Shown here piece by piece: positions 42,037 through 50,678 of a DNA stretch of 64,000 nt. Below the pieces are notes generated by a model. It was not told the DNA's origin. It did no database searches and saw only the letters and a program-made list of their open reading frames with translations. The position numbers and the translations under genes are program-made. Each line of letters opens with the position of its first letter. Positions within the stretch are counted from its first letter, which is position 1. The DNA is from Bacteroidota bacterium (GTDB lineage: Bacteria; Bacteroidota; Bacteroidia; Chitinophagales; Chitinophagaceae). The DNA is taken from NCBI GenBank assembly GCA_018266455.1, contig JAFEAJ010000017.1:1-64000 (forward strand), in the 5' to 3' direction.

Positions 42037-43377
42037 TTACAATATTTTTTTAGTATCGGTCATAAACACTCTTGTACTTACTGTGTATGGCTTACCATTT
42101 ACATCTTTATATTTCAGGTCCACATAAAACGCACGATACCCTGATGAAGGCAATGGTTCCGTGATTTTTATAATACTTGCCTTCGCTTTTTTTGTGTCAT
42201 TGCTGGTCCATTTATCATTTCGAAAATCGGTATCAGGAGAATCCGCATGCCAAACGATCACGTCAAGCAATTCATCTTTAGTAGCGCCAATGGCAACATC
42301 AATTGCATTCTTAGTTATAGAAGTCGTCCATTTACATTCAGGATAAGGGGCCTTCGCCATGGTGGTGCCAAAGAAAGCGCTCAACGTTTCAAAAGCCTCT
42401 TTGCCATCGCCCAGGTCATGCCCGGCATTGGGCACATAGTGCAACAAATTTTTGCCGGGAATACTGTCTAAATAATTTTTGATGTTATCTACCACCCAGT
42501 ATTCATCATTGGTGCCCATAAAAATCAATTTAGGCATAGTAAGCGTTTTTCGGTATGCATAAGGGTCTACCATAGCAGTTACTGCCATACCGCTTTCTGT
42601 TTTGGCGCCCTGTGGTATGCCCAGTTTCACATAATCTTCTATCTGTTCGCTGTAACCGCCCAATGCTTTTATCTGGTAATCCAAGCTCACCGGCATGTTC
42701 AATACATCTATTACCATGGGCGCTATCGCTTGGGCACGGCTATCGTTGGCGCCAGTGAGCCATGTTGTCCAACCTCGTTTGGATGCACCGGAAATGACAA
42801 AGCGGTTCATTGGATGGTGCAATTGTTGCCTGGCAAATGCCTGCACCGCATCCATGGCCCTTACTGCGCTTTTCACCATCGGGAATAATAAAGGCCAGGA
42901 ATAGTCATGGTCCTGCTTGAAGTTGTGCAATGTAAAAGAAATCAATGCGTCTTCTTTCAGGTCATTGAACAAAGGCTGGTTAGGCGTTTGCCTCAATACC
43001 GCTACTATAGCATGATTCTCCTCTGCAATAGTTGCCATGTTGTTGTTCAATTTATCGTTGTGCCCGTTCCATTCCGGCATGCTATCTTTCAGTGAACCTC
43101 CGGTAATGAACAACAATGCCCCATCATACTTATTCTCTTTGGGGACCAATATGGTAAGCTGGTGCCTCCAGGTGAACTCCCGCCATTTTTGCGAAGTAAG
43201 CAGTAGTGCATAGGCTTTAACCTTTCCTATTTCATAAGTATCTTTTACTTCCCATGCAAAACTATTGTCCCCATTGTGCAGGTAGCTTTGTAACGCAGTG
43301 GCAGGGGAAACAGCTGTTTGAGCAAAAACACAAGATGTTAAAGGCAAGGCGATGCAGAACAGAAAGAAATTCTTCAT
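42037..43377 (-). CDS. PqaA-like (PhoPQ-activated pathogenicity-related) secreted protein
   Basis: The 446-residue protein starts at the ATG at 43377 with a signal peptide (MKNFFLFCIALPLTSCVFAQ). The rest matches the PhoPQ-activated pathogenicity-related family, an alpha/beta-hydrolase-like group: VTGGS-like LLFITGGSLKD, then RFVISGASKRGWTTWLTGA with a Ser-containing elbow, and NAGHDLGDGKEAF near the C-terminus. The name comes from a Salmonella relative; the actual reaction is unknown. The open frame upstream of 43377 is not needed. It is not in an obvious operon. Confidence 0.84.
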   Translation of the reverse strand: MKNFFLFCIALPLTSCVFAQTAVSPATALQSYLHNGDNSFAWEVKDTYEIGKVKAYALLLTSQKWREFTWRHQLTILVPKENKYDGALLFITGGSLKDSMPEWNGHNDKLNNNMATIAEENHAIVAVLRQTPNQPLFNDLKEDALISFTLHNFKQDHDYSWPLLFPMVKSAVRAMDAVQAFARQQLHHPMNRFVISGASKRGWTTWLTGANDSRAQAIAPMVIDVLNMPVSLDYQIKALGGYSEQIEDYVKLGIPQGAKTESGMAVTAMVDPYAYRKTLTMPKLIFMGTNDEYWVVDNIKNYLDSIPGKNLLHYVPNAGHDLGDGKEAFETLSAFFGTTMAKAPYPECKWTTSITKNAIDVAIGATKDELLDVIVWHADSPDTDFRNDKWTSNDTKKAKASIIKITEPLPSSGYRAFYVDLKYKDVNGKPYTVSTRVFMTDTKKIL

Positions 43378-43682
43378 TGAACAGTTGTTTTTTAAGTTGT
43401 GATAATTGATGTAAATAAATTCCTTATTGAAATGTACAATTTGTTTTGATCGGGATTTTGCCGCAGGCCTTCTATGCACAAAGTATAAAGCTTCATTAGT
43501 ATTAATTTCCTGAGGCCGCTATTTGCGCTGCATGTCCCCACATAAAAACAGCTCTTGTTGTTTTAAGATATGCATTAACGTTGGCCAGTTGATATCAGCC
43601 GCTCATTTCATTTCATGCCCTGCGCAACAAGGATTTTGTTTTGAAGATTCATCCCTGATTCTTTCCCCCACCTTCCTGTACC

Positions 43683-44330
43683 CTACCCCCTGTACATTCT
43701 TTCTATTTCCTGCACAAAATATTCAATTTGCCTGTCATCACCTTTGGGGTCGTAAGCTTGTTTTAAGCTGCTGCCAAAAAAAAAGGCGACTGTTTGCCAG
43801 AAGCGTGCAGTGAACCCACCTTTATATTCTTTAATGATGTTATAGCAGTTGTTGCCGGTTTGCCGGTTAATAAGCTTCATCAAAATTTTTCCCTGGTAAA
43901 TTGAAAGGTTGGTGATCGGGTCAGCAAATTCTTTTTTCAGGTCTTTTTCCCGCGATTTGATATACTCTTTTTTTGCGTTTTCGCTGGTCATGACAGCCAG
44001 CTTGCGGTTCATCTCGTTCATGATGGCGCCGGCCTTTTTTGCGTATGGATAAGTTACATACACCGCATTGCGCAGCCTTGTCCACTCTTCCAGTCGCTTT
44101 CGCATGGCCACAGGCATGGGCGCACTTACCCATACCATGTTCAATGTCCTGGCAGGCATCGTGTCGCCATTGTACACGATCATCGGAACGATCAGGGTAT
44201 CGTATTTGCCATACCTTAAAGAGCGCAACGCTGAATCGGCAGGTTGCTGTGCAAATGAAAAATGCAGCGACATTGTAAAAAAGGCTGACAAAAAGAAGGT
44301 GAATGATTTTTTATTTTTTGATTGCAGCAT
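43683..44330 (-). CDS. DUF4294 family exported protein
   Basis: The 215-residue protein starts at the ATG at 44330 with a signal peptide ending near FSFAQQ. The mature part, with KYDTLIVPMIVYNGDTMPARTL, EEWTRLRNAVYVTYPYAK and FWQTVAFFFGSSLKQAYDPKGDDRQIE in separate blocks, is the DUF4294 family common in Bacteroidota, of unknown function. Its C-terminus ends in VQEIERMYRG. It is probably periplasmic. It lies downstream of the DUF3570 gene but is separated by 114 nt. Confidence 0.82.
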   Translation of the reverse strand: MLQSKNKKSFTFFLSAFFTMSLHFSFAQQPADSALRSLRYGKYDTLIVPMIVYNGDTMPARTLNMVWVSAPMPVAMRKRLEEWTRLRNAVYVTYPYAKKAGAIMNEMNRKLAVMTSENAKKEYIKSREKDLKKEFADPITNLSIYQGKILMKLINRQTGNNCYNIIKEYKGGFTARFWQTVAFFFGSSLKQAYDPKGDDRQIEYFVQEIERMYRG

Positions 44331-44444
44331 ACACGTAGCTAATATAGATAAAATACCCAATTATTCATACTCACAGACAGGAGAAGTAACCCAAGCGCTT
44401 CTTTAATCTATGTATTTTAACCAGCTTTTAGCGAACCTTCGCTG

Positions 44445-45743
44445 CTATTTGAACTTCAAGTTAAGTGATAGGACATCAGCTGCCAGATCAGTGGTTTGCT
44501 GATAATGTGCGTATCGGATTTCCAGCATACTGAGCGGTTTGATCAATACCCCGTTTGGCGGGGCCAGCCTGATGCCCAGCCCAACCGAATGGCTGCTAAA
44601 TGCAGCCAGCGCATAATTGCTGGTATAATATTGCTCGTTAGAATTATGCGCTGCATAAGCCGCAAAATACCTGGCTGCTGTTTGCGAATAATACCGGTAA
44701 AAAGGAGACAATGAAAAAAATGGGGTAATCTTTACAGGCACTTCAAGGCTTGCTGTATGGGATATTAGTCCCCAACTGTCGAAATAAAACCTGTAATACC
44801 CGCGAAGAATAATATTATCTCCAAGAAAATAATTCAGCCTGAAACCAATGGGCAGTTTAAACCGCGAAGAAGGAAGGTTTTCAATGGTGTCTTTTCCATT
44901 GTTAAAATATACACGATGAAAAGGCAGGCCGAGATAACCGTCCTGGTAAACCAAGTCCATCACCACACTTGCCTGCATGCGGGAATTGATTACCTGGTCA
45001 AATGAAAGCTCTGCTGTGTACGTATCCCTGGTTTTTGAAGGCAGCCCGCTCTTTCCCCTGCTTACAATTTGACCGTTCTGGTAAACAACTTCGGTTGTGC
45101 CGCCACTTGCAGTAGTAAGATATACCACGCTGTCCGCATTTGAAGAATTTGTTTTTGAAGAATCGGCTGAAGAGAATTCAGCAGGTTTGATCATTTTTAT
45201 ATTGTCGAAATAACCAACAAGCTTTATTCCTATCTCACCATTGCTTTTGGTTTTTTTTGAAAAGGAGGTATTTATTCCTATTGAACGATAATAATTATGC
45301 TCTGCAGAATAATACAAACCAAGCCCGAATTCAGTGCCTTTTTTGGTGTTTGCGATTGACCAGTCGAGCGTTGGGTAAATCCTGGTGCCATTGTTCCTTG
45401 CTTTTCCGTTGGAATCCACATAAGCCTGCGAAGCTGCGGTGTGATAATCCACATTAAAACCCAGACCCAGAGCATTTTTTCTTTGCTTTTTGTCCCAACT
45501 TACAAATTTTATATCCAGCCCATTTGCCAGATCGGTAACATTGCCAATCCCTTTGCTATCGGTTCTCCCTCCCATGACAGCAGATTTGTCTGCAGTTTGG
45601 CCATAATAGCTCGATACAATATTCACTTCATCTAATTTTAATTTTTTGGGCTTATATACTGAGCTGTCGTTAACCGGCCCTTGTGAAAAAGCATGCAGCA
45701 TCATCAAATACATTCCTATAACAGTAAGGCAGATCTTTCTCAT
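44445..45743 (-). CDS. DUF3570 outer-membrane beta-barrel protein
   Basis: This is a 432-residue exported protein with a signal peptide (cleavage near MLHAFSQG) and an alternating hydrophobic pattern that suggests an outer-membrane barrel ending in aromatic-rich strands; the last residues, LSLNLKFK, fit a barrel terminus. I place it in DUF3570 from its opening DEVNIVSSYYGQTADKSAVMGG and its position next to DUF4266 and ApbE genes. It ends the four-gene thioredoxin-ApbE-DUF4266-DUF3570 operon, with only 45 nt before it. The role is unknown; it may export or present a modified DUF4266 product. Confidence 0.82.
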   Translation of the reverse strand: MRKICLTVIGMYLMMLHAFSQGPVNDSSVYKPKKLKLDEVNIVSSYYGQTADKSAVMGGRTDSKGIGNVTDLANGLDIKFVSWDKKQRKNALGLGFNVDYHTAASQAYVDSNGKARNNGTRIYPTLDWSIANTKKGTEFGLGLYYSAEHNYYRSIGINTSFSKKTKSNGEIGIKLVGYFDNIKMIKPAEFSSADSSKTNSSNADSVVYLTTASGGTTEVVYQNGQIVSRGKSGLPSKTRDTYTAELSFDQVINSRMQASVVMDLVYQDGYLGLPFHRVYFNNGKDTIENLPSSRFKLPIGFRLNYFLGDNIILRGYYRFYFDSWGLISHTASLEVPVKITPFFSLSPFYRYYSQTAARYFAAYAAHNSNEQYYTSNYALAAFSSHSVGLGIRLAPPNGVLIKPLSMLEIRYAHYQQTTDLAADVLSLNLKFK

Positions 45744-45788
45744 AAAGTTTTTGAGTTAGGTAATAATTATTTGTGGCTTCCAGGCAAA

Positions 45789-46013
45789 TCAATTGCAGCC
45801 ACAGCCTCCTCCCGTCTTGCCGCCGTTGGCTCCTGAAGACCCTTCACGGTAAGATTGGGCATTGAGTTCTGTCTTTTCTACTTTTTTGTTCGACAATGCC
45901 ATTTCAGAATCGTTGATCCTGCTTTTTTGGTATTCTTTTACCTGTGCGCAGGATGCAAATGCAATTGCTGTCAAAGGCAATGCACAGTATCTCATCATGT
46001 TTTTTCTTTTCAT
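45789..46013 (-). CDS. DUF4266 small lipoprotein with GGGCGCN tail
   Basis: This 74-residue lipoprotein starts at the ATG at 46013; the signal ends in AIAFASC, so Cys22 is lipidated. The body is short and charged. The C-terminus reads REGSSGANGGKTGGGCGCN, a Gly-rich tail with Cys71 and Cys73, characteristic of DUF4266. The SSGAN part resembles the SGA(T/S) motif that ApbE flavinylates, but the acceptor Thr/Ser is replaced by Asn. Together with the ApbE and thioredoxin genes, this suggests a small redox or metal-binding lipoprotein that is processed outside the cytoplasm. The function is not established. Confidence 0.82.
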   Translation of the reverse strand: MKRKNMMRYCALPLTAIAFASCAQVKEYQKSRINDSEMALSNKKVEKTELNAQSYREGSSGANGGKTGGGCGCN

Positions 46014-46092
46014 ATTGCTTGTAGTTTTCAATATTTGATAATTTGTATTACCAGATTGAGCTAAAGGCAACCCTTCAGCCATCTTCTAATGA

Positions 46093-47052
46093 TTAATTGA
46101 ACCGGATGTTATTTGATGAATAAATTATGTCATTGTCATCAATAATAATCGCCTCAATATCTTTCATCTGGTTGATCATATCCAGGCCCGCATTTATTCC
46201 CATGATCATTACCGGCGTGGCCATGGCATCTGCTATTTCGGCATTTGCGCTGATGATGGTAACACTTTTTATGCCCGTCACCGGCAGGCCTGTTCGCGGG
46301 TTAATGGTATGCGAATATTTTTTCCCGTTTATCATTACATACTTTTCATAATTGCCTGAAGTGGCAATAGCCAGGTTCGTCACATTCATATAGGAGAAAA
46401 CCTGCCCTGCAGCATTTGGGTTTACCACGCCAACAGTCCATGGCTCGCCATTGGGCTGATATCCCCACACAGCCAAGTCGCCTGATGCATTTACGATGCC
46501 GCTTTCTGCTCCCATTTGTTGCATAACCTGTTTTGCTTTTTCGGCGGCATAACCTTTTCCAATACCTCCAAAGCCAATGCGCATGCCAGGTTCTTTCAGG
46601 AAAACGGTTGTATGTCCTTTATTAAGGGCAATATTGCGATAGTTCACAAGCTTCACCTTCTTCTTCGCAGTTTCTTTGTTAGGCAGAGATTGCATGTTTG
46701 TGTCGAAATTCCATAAGCTTTTATCAACTGATCCATAGGTAATGTCAAATGCGCCTTGTGTGATTTTTGAAATCCGTATGGAGCGTTCTATAATGTCAAA
46801 AGTTTCCTCACAAACTTTTACGGGTTGTATTCCTGCATTCTTGTTGATGAGCGCTGTTTCGCTTTCCTCATTAAAAGTGGTAAGCAGTTTTTCAATGCGG
46901 CTGATTTCATCAATACCTGCCTGAATACAGCCATCAGCCCAAGCCTGGTTACTGGCAACCACGCTTATCTGAAAACGGTTGCCCATCAGCTTCAGGCTCC
47001 TGCTGATAACTGTTTTTTGTTCAACTAAATTATCTGCCACTGTATATGCCAT
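46093..47052 (-). CDS. apbE: ApbE-family FAD:protein FMN transferase
   Basis: This 319-residue ApbE homologue would transfer FMN from FAD to a Thr or Ser of a protein substrate outside the cytoplasm. Conserved segments are MGNRFQISV, GGIGKGYAAEK, NASGDLAVWG, ATSGNYEKY and HTINPRTGLPV, together the flavin and metal sites. No signal peptide or lipobox is visible at the chosen start, which is odd for ApbE; the start could also be wrong. It overlaps the thioredoxin gene end by 23 nt and precedes DUF4266 by about 80 nt. A flavinylated partner is expected in the operon or elsewhere. Confidence 0.9.
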   Translation of the reverse strand: MAYTVADNLVEQKTVISRSLKLMGNRFQISVVASNQAWADGCIQAGIDEISRIEKLLTTFNEESETALINKNAGIQPVKVCEETFDIIERSIRISKITQGAFDITYGSVDKSLWNFDTNMQSLPNKETAKKKVKLVNYRNIALNKGHTTVFLKEPGMRIGFGGIGKGYAAEKAKQVMQQMGAESGIVNASGDLAVWGYQPNGEPWTVGVVNPNAAGQVFSYMNVTNLAIATSGNYEKYVMINGKKYSHTINPRTGLPVTGIKSVTIISANAEIADAMATPVMIMGINAGLDMINQMKDIEAIIIDDNDIIYSSNNIRFN

Positions 47053-47467
47053 TTCTTACATCTATGGTGAACGCTTCAGGTGTTTCTTCAGGATACCCCT
47101 CCCAAGTTTTCAGCACTTTGCCATCTGCATTTAATAATAAAGTCAGTGGAAATTTCCCCTGGGGGTTGTATTTATCTGCCATGGCATTGTTAAGGTCTTG
47201 TTGTACGGGCGATAATTGATTTTTTTTCTTGCGCGGGAAATCTGCATTCACCATGACCAGCTCTGTATCGGCCATTTGCCTAAAGGTTTGATCGGCAAAA
47301 ATCACATTGTGCATTCGAATGCATGGGCCGCACCAGTCGGAGCCTGAAAAATTCAATAAAATATGCTTATGCTGCTGTTGGGCAATTTGTTCAGCTTCAT
47401 CAAGGTTATGGTGCCAGGTTATGCCAGCCAGAAGGAAAAATGGTGCGAAAAACAGGTGCCTGATCAT
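47030..47467 (-). CDS. Thioredoxin-like protein (periplasmic)
   Basis: The 145-residue protein has a hydrophobic N-terminus (HLFFAPFFLLAGI) that should direct it across the membrane, followed by a thioredoxin fold. The redox site is WCGPC in SGSDWCGPCIRM. A conserved cis-Pro is in GKFPLTLLL. The last codons overlap the ApbE gene. It is the first gene of the thioredoxin-ApbE-DUF4266-DUF3570 operon and may keep the Cys pair of the DUF4266 lipoprotein reduced. Confidence 0.88.
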   Translation of the reverse strand: MIRHLFFAPFFLLAGITWHHNLDEAEQIAQQQHKHILLNFSGSDWCGPCIRMHNVIFADQTFRQMADTELVMVNADFPRKKKNQLSPVQQDLNNAMADKYNPQGKFPLTLLLNADGKVLKTWEGYPEETPEAFTIDVRNGIYSGR

Positions 47468-47613
47468 GTTTTGTGAATTTATTGTTCAAACAACAAATCA
47501 TTATAAAACCTATACAGCTTATTTTCCAAAAAGGTTGTCCTTAAGAGAACGAAAAAAATAGTAAACAATTATCAGGCCGAACGACAATTGTTGTAGCTGA
47601 CAGGGGGCTTTGG

Positions 47614-50055
47614 TTAGGCAGCAGCTTGCCGTTTTGAGCGGCGGAAAATGCTCATGGCAAACCCGGCAATCATGATGATCGTGCCGATCCATAAAATATT
47701 TATGTAGGGGAACTCATATACTTTAAGAGACACAAAGGGGGTCAGCGCGGACGATTCTTTTATCCCTATTTCGGGGCTGTTATTTTTTATCCCTTTAAAA
47801 ATCACGACAAGGTCTTGCGCAAAAACAGTATCAGGTATTGTTTTCAGTTCATTGTTTTTTATATACAGCAGCGGCTTTGCGGTATAGCGCATGCTGTCCC
47901 GGCTTACAATTTCGATATCGGCCATAACGGCTGTATCGGCATCAATAAAATGGTACTTTTCATTGTTTGGGTTCTTTACGGTTTTATGAAGGGTCATATA
48001 ACCGTTAGAATAAAAAATAGTGTCCTTGCCAGAAAGGAGGTGATATTTAAATTGAGTGGTGTCGCTTCCTTTTTCAAGGTTGCTGGCGTAGTTGATATAA
48101 GAATATATATCGCGGTCCCAATAATGATGCTTGTCGGGGTTTTGCGAAACACCTGCCATCCCTTTTGTGTTGCGTATCAGGTCTGGGTACAGGTCAAACC
48201 GTTTGTCTGTTTTCTTTTCATTCAGCACAACGTGATAATAACTGATATTTCCACTGGCATTGGTCGAATCCTCTCCAGTATAGGTAGCCCAATATTTTCC
48301 CATATCCGTTTTTATGCCCTTTAGCAGGGTAATATTTTCAAGAGGGTTTTTGTCCGCATCTTTTGGGTCGAACGGAAGGTTGATGCCTGTAGTATTATAA
48401 GAGAGCAGTTCTTTTTTTGAGGTGGATAACAAAATGCCCACCAGCATAAGCCCAAAGCCCACATGCGCAACCGATGCGCCGGCCGCTTTAATTTTTCCGT
48501 TCATGCCTGTCCATATATAACCGGCATTGGCAACCACAGCATAAAAAGCGCCGAACAAAGCTAAGTGTATTGCTGTTTGAAACCCAGGCCCGTATTTATT
48601 ATAATGGATGCCCCCGAATATGCTTACCAACAGCGAAAGCACTGTGGCAATGAGTGTGGGCAGCGCCATTTTTTTAAGGAAAGTTTTACGGTTAGTGTCT
48701 TTATATTTCAGGTATTGGGTAAACGCGGTGAGCAAACCGAGAATGATTGCTATAAATATTTCCACCCTGTTATAAGCAAAAGTGTTATCAGCCCCAACTG
48801 ACCAGTTGGTATTAAAAATTTTGTTGATCACAGGAAGAGAAGTTGCTGTGATCACGAAAAGTGAAGAAAGAAATAACACCAGCGAACCGATGAACATCCA
48901 GAACTCTCTGGAGTAAGCGCTTTCTTCTTTTTCTATATGGGGGATTTTTTTATAGTTTTTAATGAACAGATAGAATGCAGGGGCTAGGAATACAACAATA
49001 AACAAAATCAACTGAAGGTTCATGCCAGAATCAACAAAAGCATGCACCGATGAGTCGCCCAATATGCCGCTCCTTGTTAAAAAGGTAGCATAAAGCACCA
49101 GCACAAAACTCATGATGACAAAAAAGTAGGTAGCCCTTAGCGAGTGGCCAGTTGAGTTGTAAACAACTTGTGTGTGCAATGCTGCGACAAGCACCAGCCA
49201 TGGCACCAACGAGGCGTTCTCAACAGGGTCCCATGCCCAAAAACCTCCAAAGCTTAATGCTTCATAAGCCCATGCAGCCCCCATCATCACGCCTGTGCCA
49301 AGCACACAGGCAGCAAATAAAGTCCATGGCAATGCGGGTTTTGTCCATGCACCAAAATCTTTTTTCCAAAGGCCTGCAAAAGCATAGGCAAAAGGAACAA
49401 TGGTAGCGGCAAAGCCAAGAAATAAAACAGGTGGGTGGATGACCACCCAATAATTTTGCAGCAATGCATTAAACCCCTGCCCGTCCTGCATTTGAGGGAT
49501 GCTCAGGTAATTAGCCTGGTTAAAGATCGGGGCATCGCTGAAAGCGGGCATTTGCCTTACCAGCAAAAAAGGATTGATGCCAATCTTTGCATTCGAAATA
49601 TAGATCCCCAGGATCATCGTGGCGAGGCATAGCTGCCCGAAACTGATCACTGTCATTACAGGGGCCTCCCACTTTTTTGCTTTGAACATTAAAACGAGGC
49701 CAAGCGCACATTGCCATATCGTCCACAGCAGGAAACTGCCTTCCTGGGCTTCCCATATACAGGCTAACAAGTATTGCCCAGGCAGCGTCCTGTTCGAATG
49801 TTCCCATGCATAATTGTATTCGAAATAATGATGAGATATGATATAGTATACAACAGCGAAGATGCTGAAAACAGAAAAACAATCAATGGCAAAAGCCGCC
49901 CTGGCCAGCTTTTTCCATGCATTCCCGTCTTCAATATTTTTTGCCGAGGCCGATTTATAGTAAGCAATTGTGGCAACAAAAGATGCTGCAAAGGAAAGTG
50001 TTACAAAAAAGTGCCCGATTTTCCCAGGCAAGAGGTGCTCGCCAAAATAGTCCAT
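47614..50055 (-). CDS. ccmF: CcmF/CcsA-type cytochrome c haem lyase
   Basis: This 813-residue protein has many membrane segments. The haem-handling WWD motif reads GGFWAWDPVENASLVPWL (about residues 275-292), preceded by a conserved segment with HPPVLFLGF. Near the C-terminus are two more membrane segments and a large periplasmic domain (about residues 570-780). It delivers haem to apocytochrome c in the periplasm. The CcmE gene follows it upstream in the operon (start 50478), with 9 nt between them. The name CcsA is used for similar proteins of System II; the CcmE neighbour favours CcmF. Confidence 0.9.
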   Translation of the reverse strand: MDYFGEHLLPGKIGHFFVTLSFAASFVATIAYYKSASAKNIEDGNAWKKLARAAFAIDCFSVFSIFAVVYYIISHHYFEYNYAWEHSNRTLPGQYLLACIWEAQEGSFLLWTIWQCALGLVLMFKAKKWEAPVMTVISFGQLCLATMILGIYISNAKIGINPFLLVRQMPAFSDAPIFNQANYLSIPQMQDGQGFNALLQNYWVVIHPPVLFLGFAATIVPFAYAFAGLWKKDFGAWTKPALPWTLFAACVLGTGVMMGAAWAYEALSFGGFWAWDPVENASLVPWLVLVAALHTQVVYNSTGHSLRATYFFVIMSFVLVLYATFLTRSGILGDSSVHAFVDSGMNLQLILFIVVFLAPAFYLFIKNYKKIPHIEKEESAYSREFWMFIGSLVLFLSSLFVITATSLPVINKIFNTNWSVGADNTFAYNRVEIFIAIILGLLTAFTQYLKYKDTNRKTFLKKMALPTLIATVLSLLVSIFGGIHYNKYGPGFQTAIHLALFGAFYAVVANAGYIWTGMNGKIKAAGASVAHVGFGLMLVGILLSTSKKELLSYNTTGINLPFDPKDADKNPLENITLLKGIKTDMGKYWATYTGEDSTNASGNISYYHVVLNEKKTDKRFDLYPDLIRNTKGMAGVSQNPDKHHYWDRDIYSYINYASNLEKGSDTTQFKYHLLSGKDTIFYSNGYMTLHKTVKNPNNEKYHFIDADTAVMADIEIVSRDSMRYTAKPLLYIKNNELKTIPDTVFAQDLVVIFKGIKNNSPEIGIKESSALTPFVSLKVYEFPYINILWIGTIIMIAGFAMSIFRRSKRQAAA

Positions 50056-50064
50056 GCTCGTTTA

Positions 50065-50478
50065 TTAATTTTGGCTCAGGTTCTTCTTCGCCATGTTTGG
50101 ATCGTCTTTATATTTCGAAGGGCATTTTAACAATATACCGTCTCTTCCAGAAATCCGGAAAATATCGCCTTCCATTTTCCCTTTTAATGTAACCGCCTCA
50201 GCTTTGTCAAAATCATAAGGCTTTTCAAAATTACATACCACTTTGGTTTTATTGCCTAATGTGTCAGTAACATGAAAAGCAAAATAGTTGGGGTCTTTGG
50301 CAGGGTCGTAATCAATTACCTGGCTATGATCGACATTCACATAAAGAGTAACACTTTTCCCTTCTTTTTGCCTGGCAGAAGCAATGGTTTCGTAGGTAGA
50401 AAGACTGCCCATGAAACTGACCAGTGCAGCAATGGCAATCGCAATAAAAATCAGAATGATGATATGGGTCTTCTTCAT
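50065..50478 (-). CDS. ccmE: Haem chaperone CcmE, Cys-type (CxxxY)
   Basis: This is a 137-residue haem chaperone with an N-terminal membrane anchor (residues 5-24) and an OB-fold domain. In the classical E. coli protein haem binds to His in a HxxxY motif. Here the matching place reads CPSKY (residues 119-123), a CxxxY motif known from a CcmE variant in some sulphate reducers and archaea. The short C-terminal tail follows. It is co-transcribed with ccmF. No other ccm gene is in the window. Confidence 0.85.
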   Translation of the reverse strand: MKKTHIIILIFIAIAIAALVSFMGSLSTYETIASARQKEGKSVTLYVNVDHSQVIDYDPAKDPNYFAFHVTDTLGNKTKVVCNFEKPYDFDKAEAVTLKGKMEGDIFRISGRDGILLKCPSKYKDDPNMAKKNLSQN

Positions 50479-50611
50479 CTTTATAAATTGATGTGCGAAG
50501 TTAATTCAAAATGATCACAGGGCATAATGATAAATATTTCCGATGCGCACAGTTTTCATCAGGCCCTGTTAAAAAACACAGAAAGTGTGCTAAAATTAAT
50601 ATAAACATTTG

Positions 50612-50642
50612 TTTGCTCTTTTTGTTTACTGTATTAACTTGC
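50612..50642 (+). promoter_or_regulatory. Candidate Bacteroidota promoter of the agmatinase-family gene
   Basis: TTTG at 50612-50615, a 19-nt spacer and TAACTTGC at 50635-50642 fit the TTTG/TAnnTTTG promoter pattern with mismatches in the second half of the -7 box. It would start transcription about 30 nt before the ATG at 50679. Confidence 0.35.
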
Positions 50643-50678
50643 ACCCCGTTTTTAAAATGAGCGAAGCTCCGATAAGCT

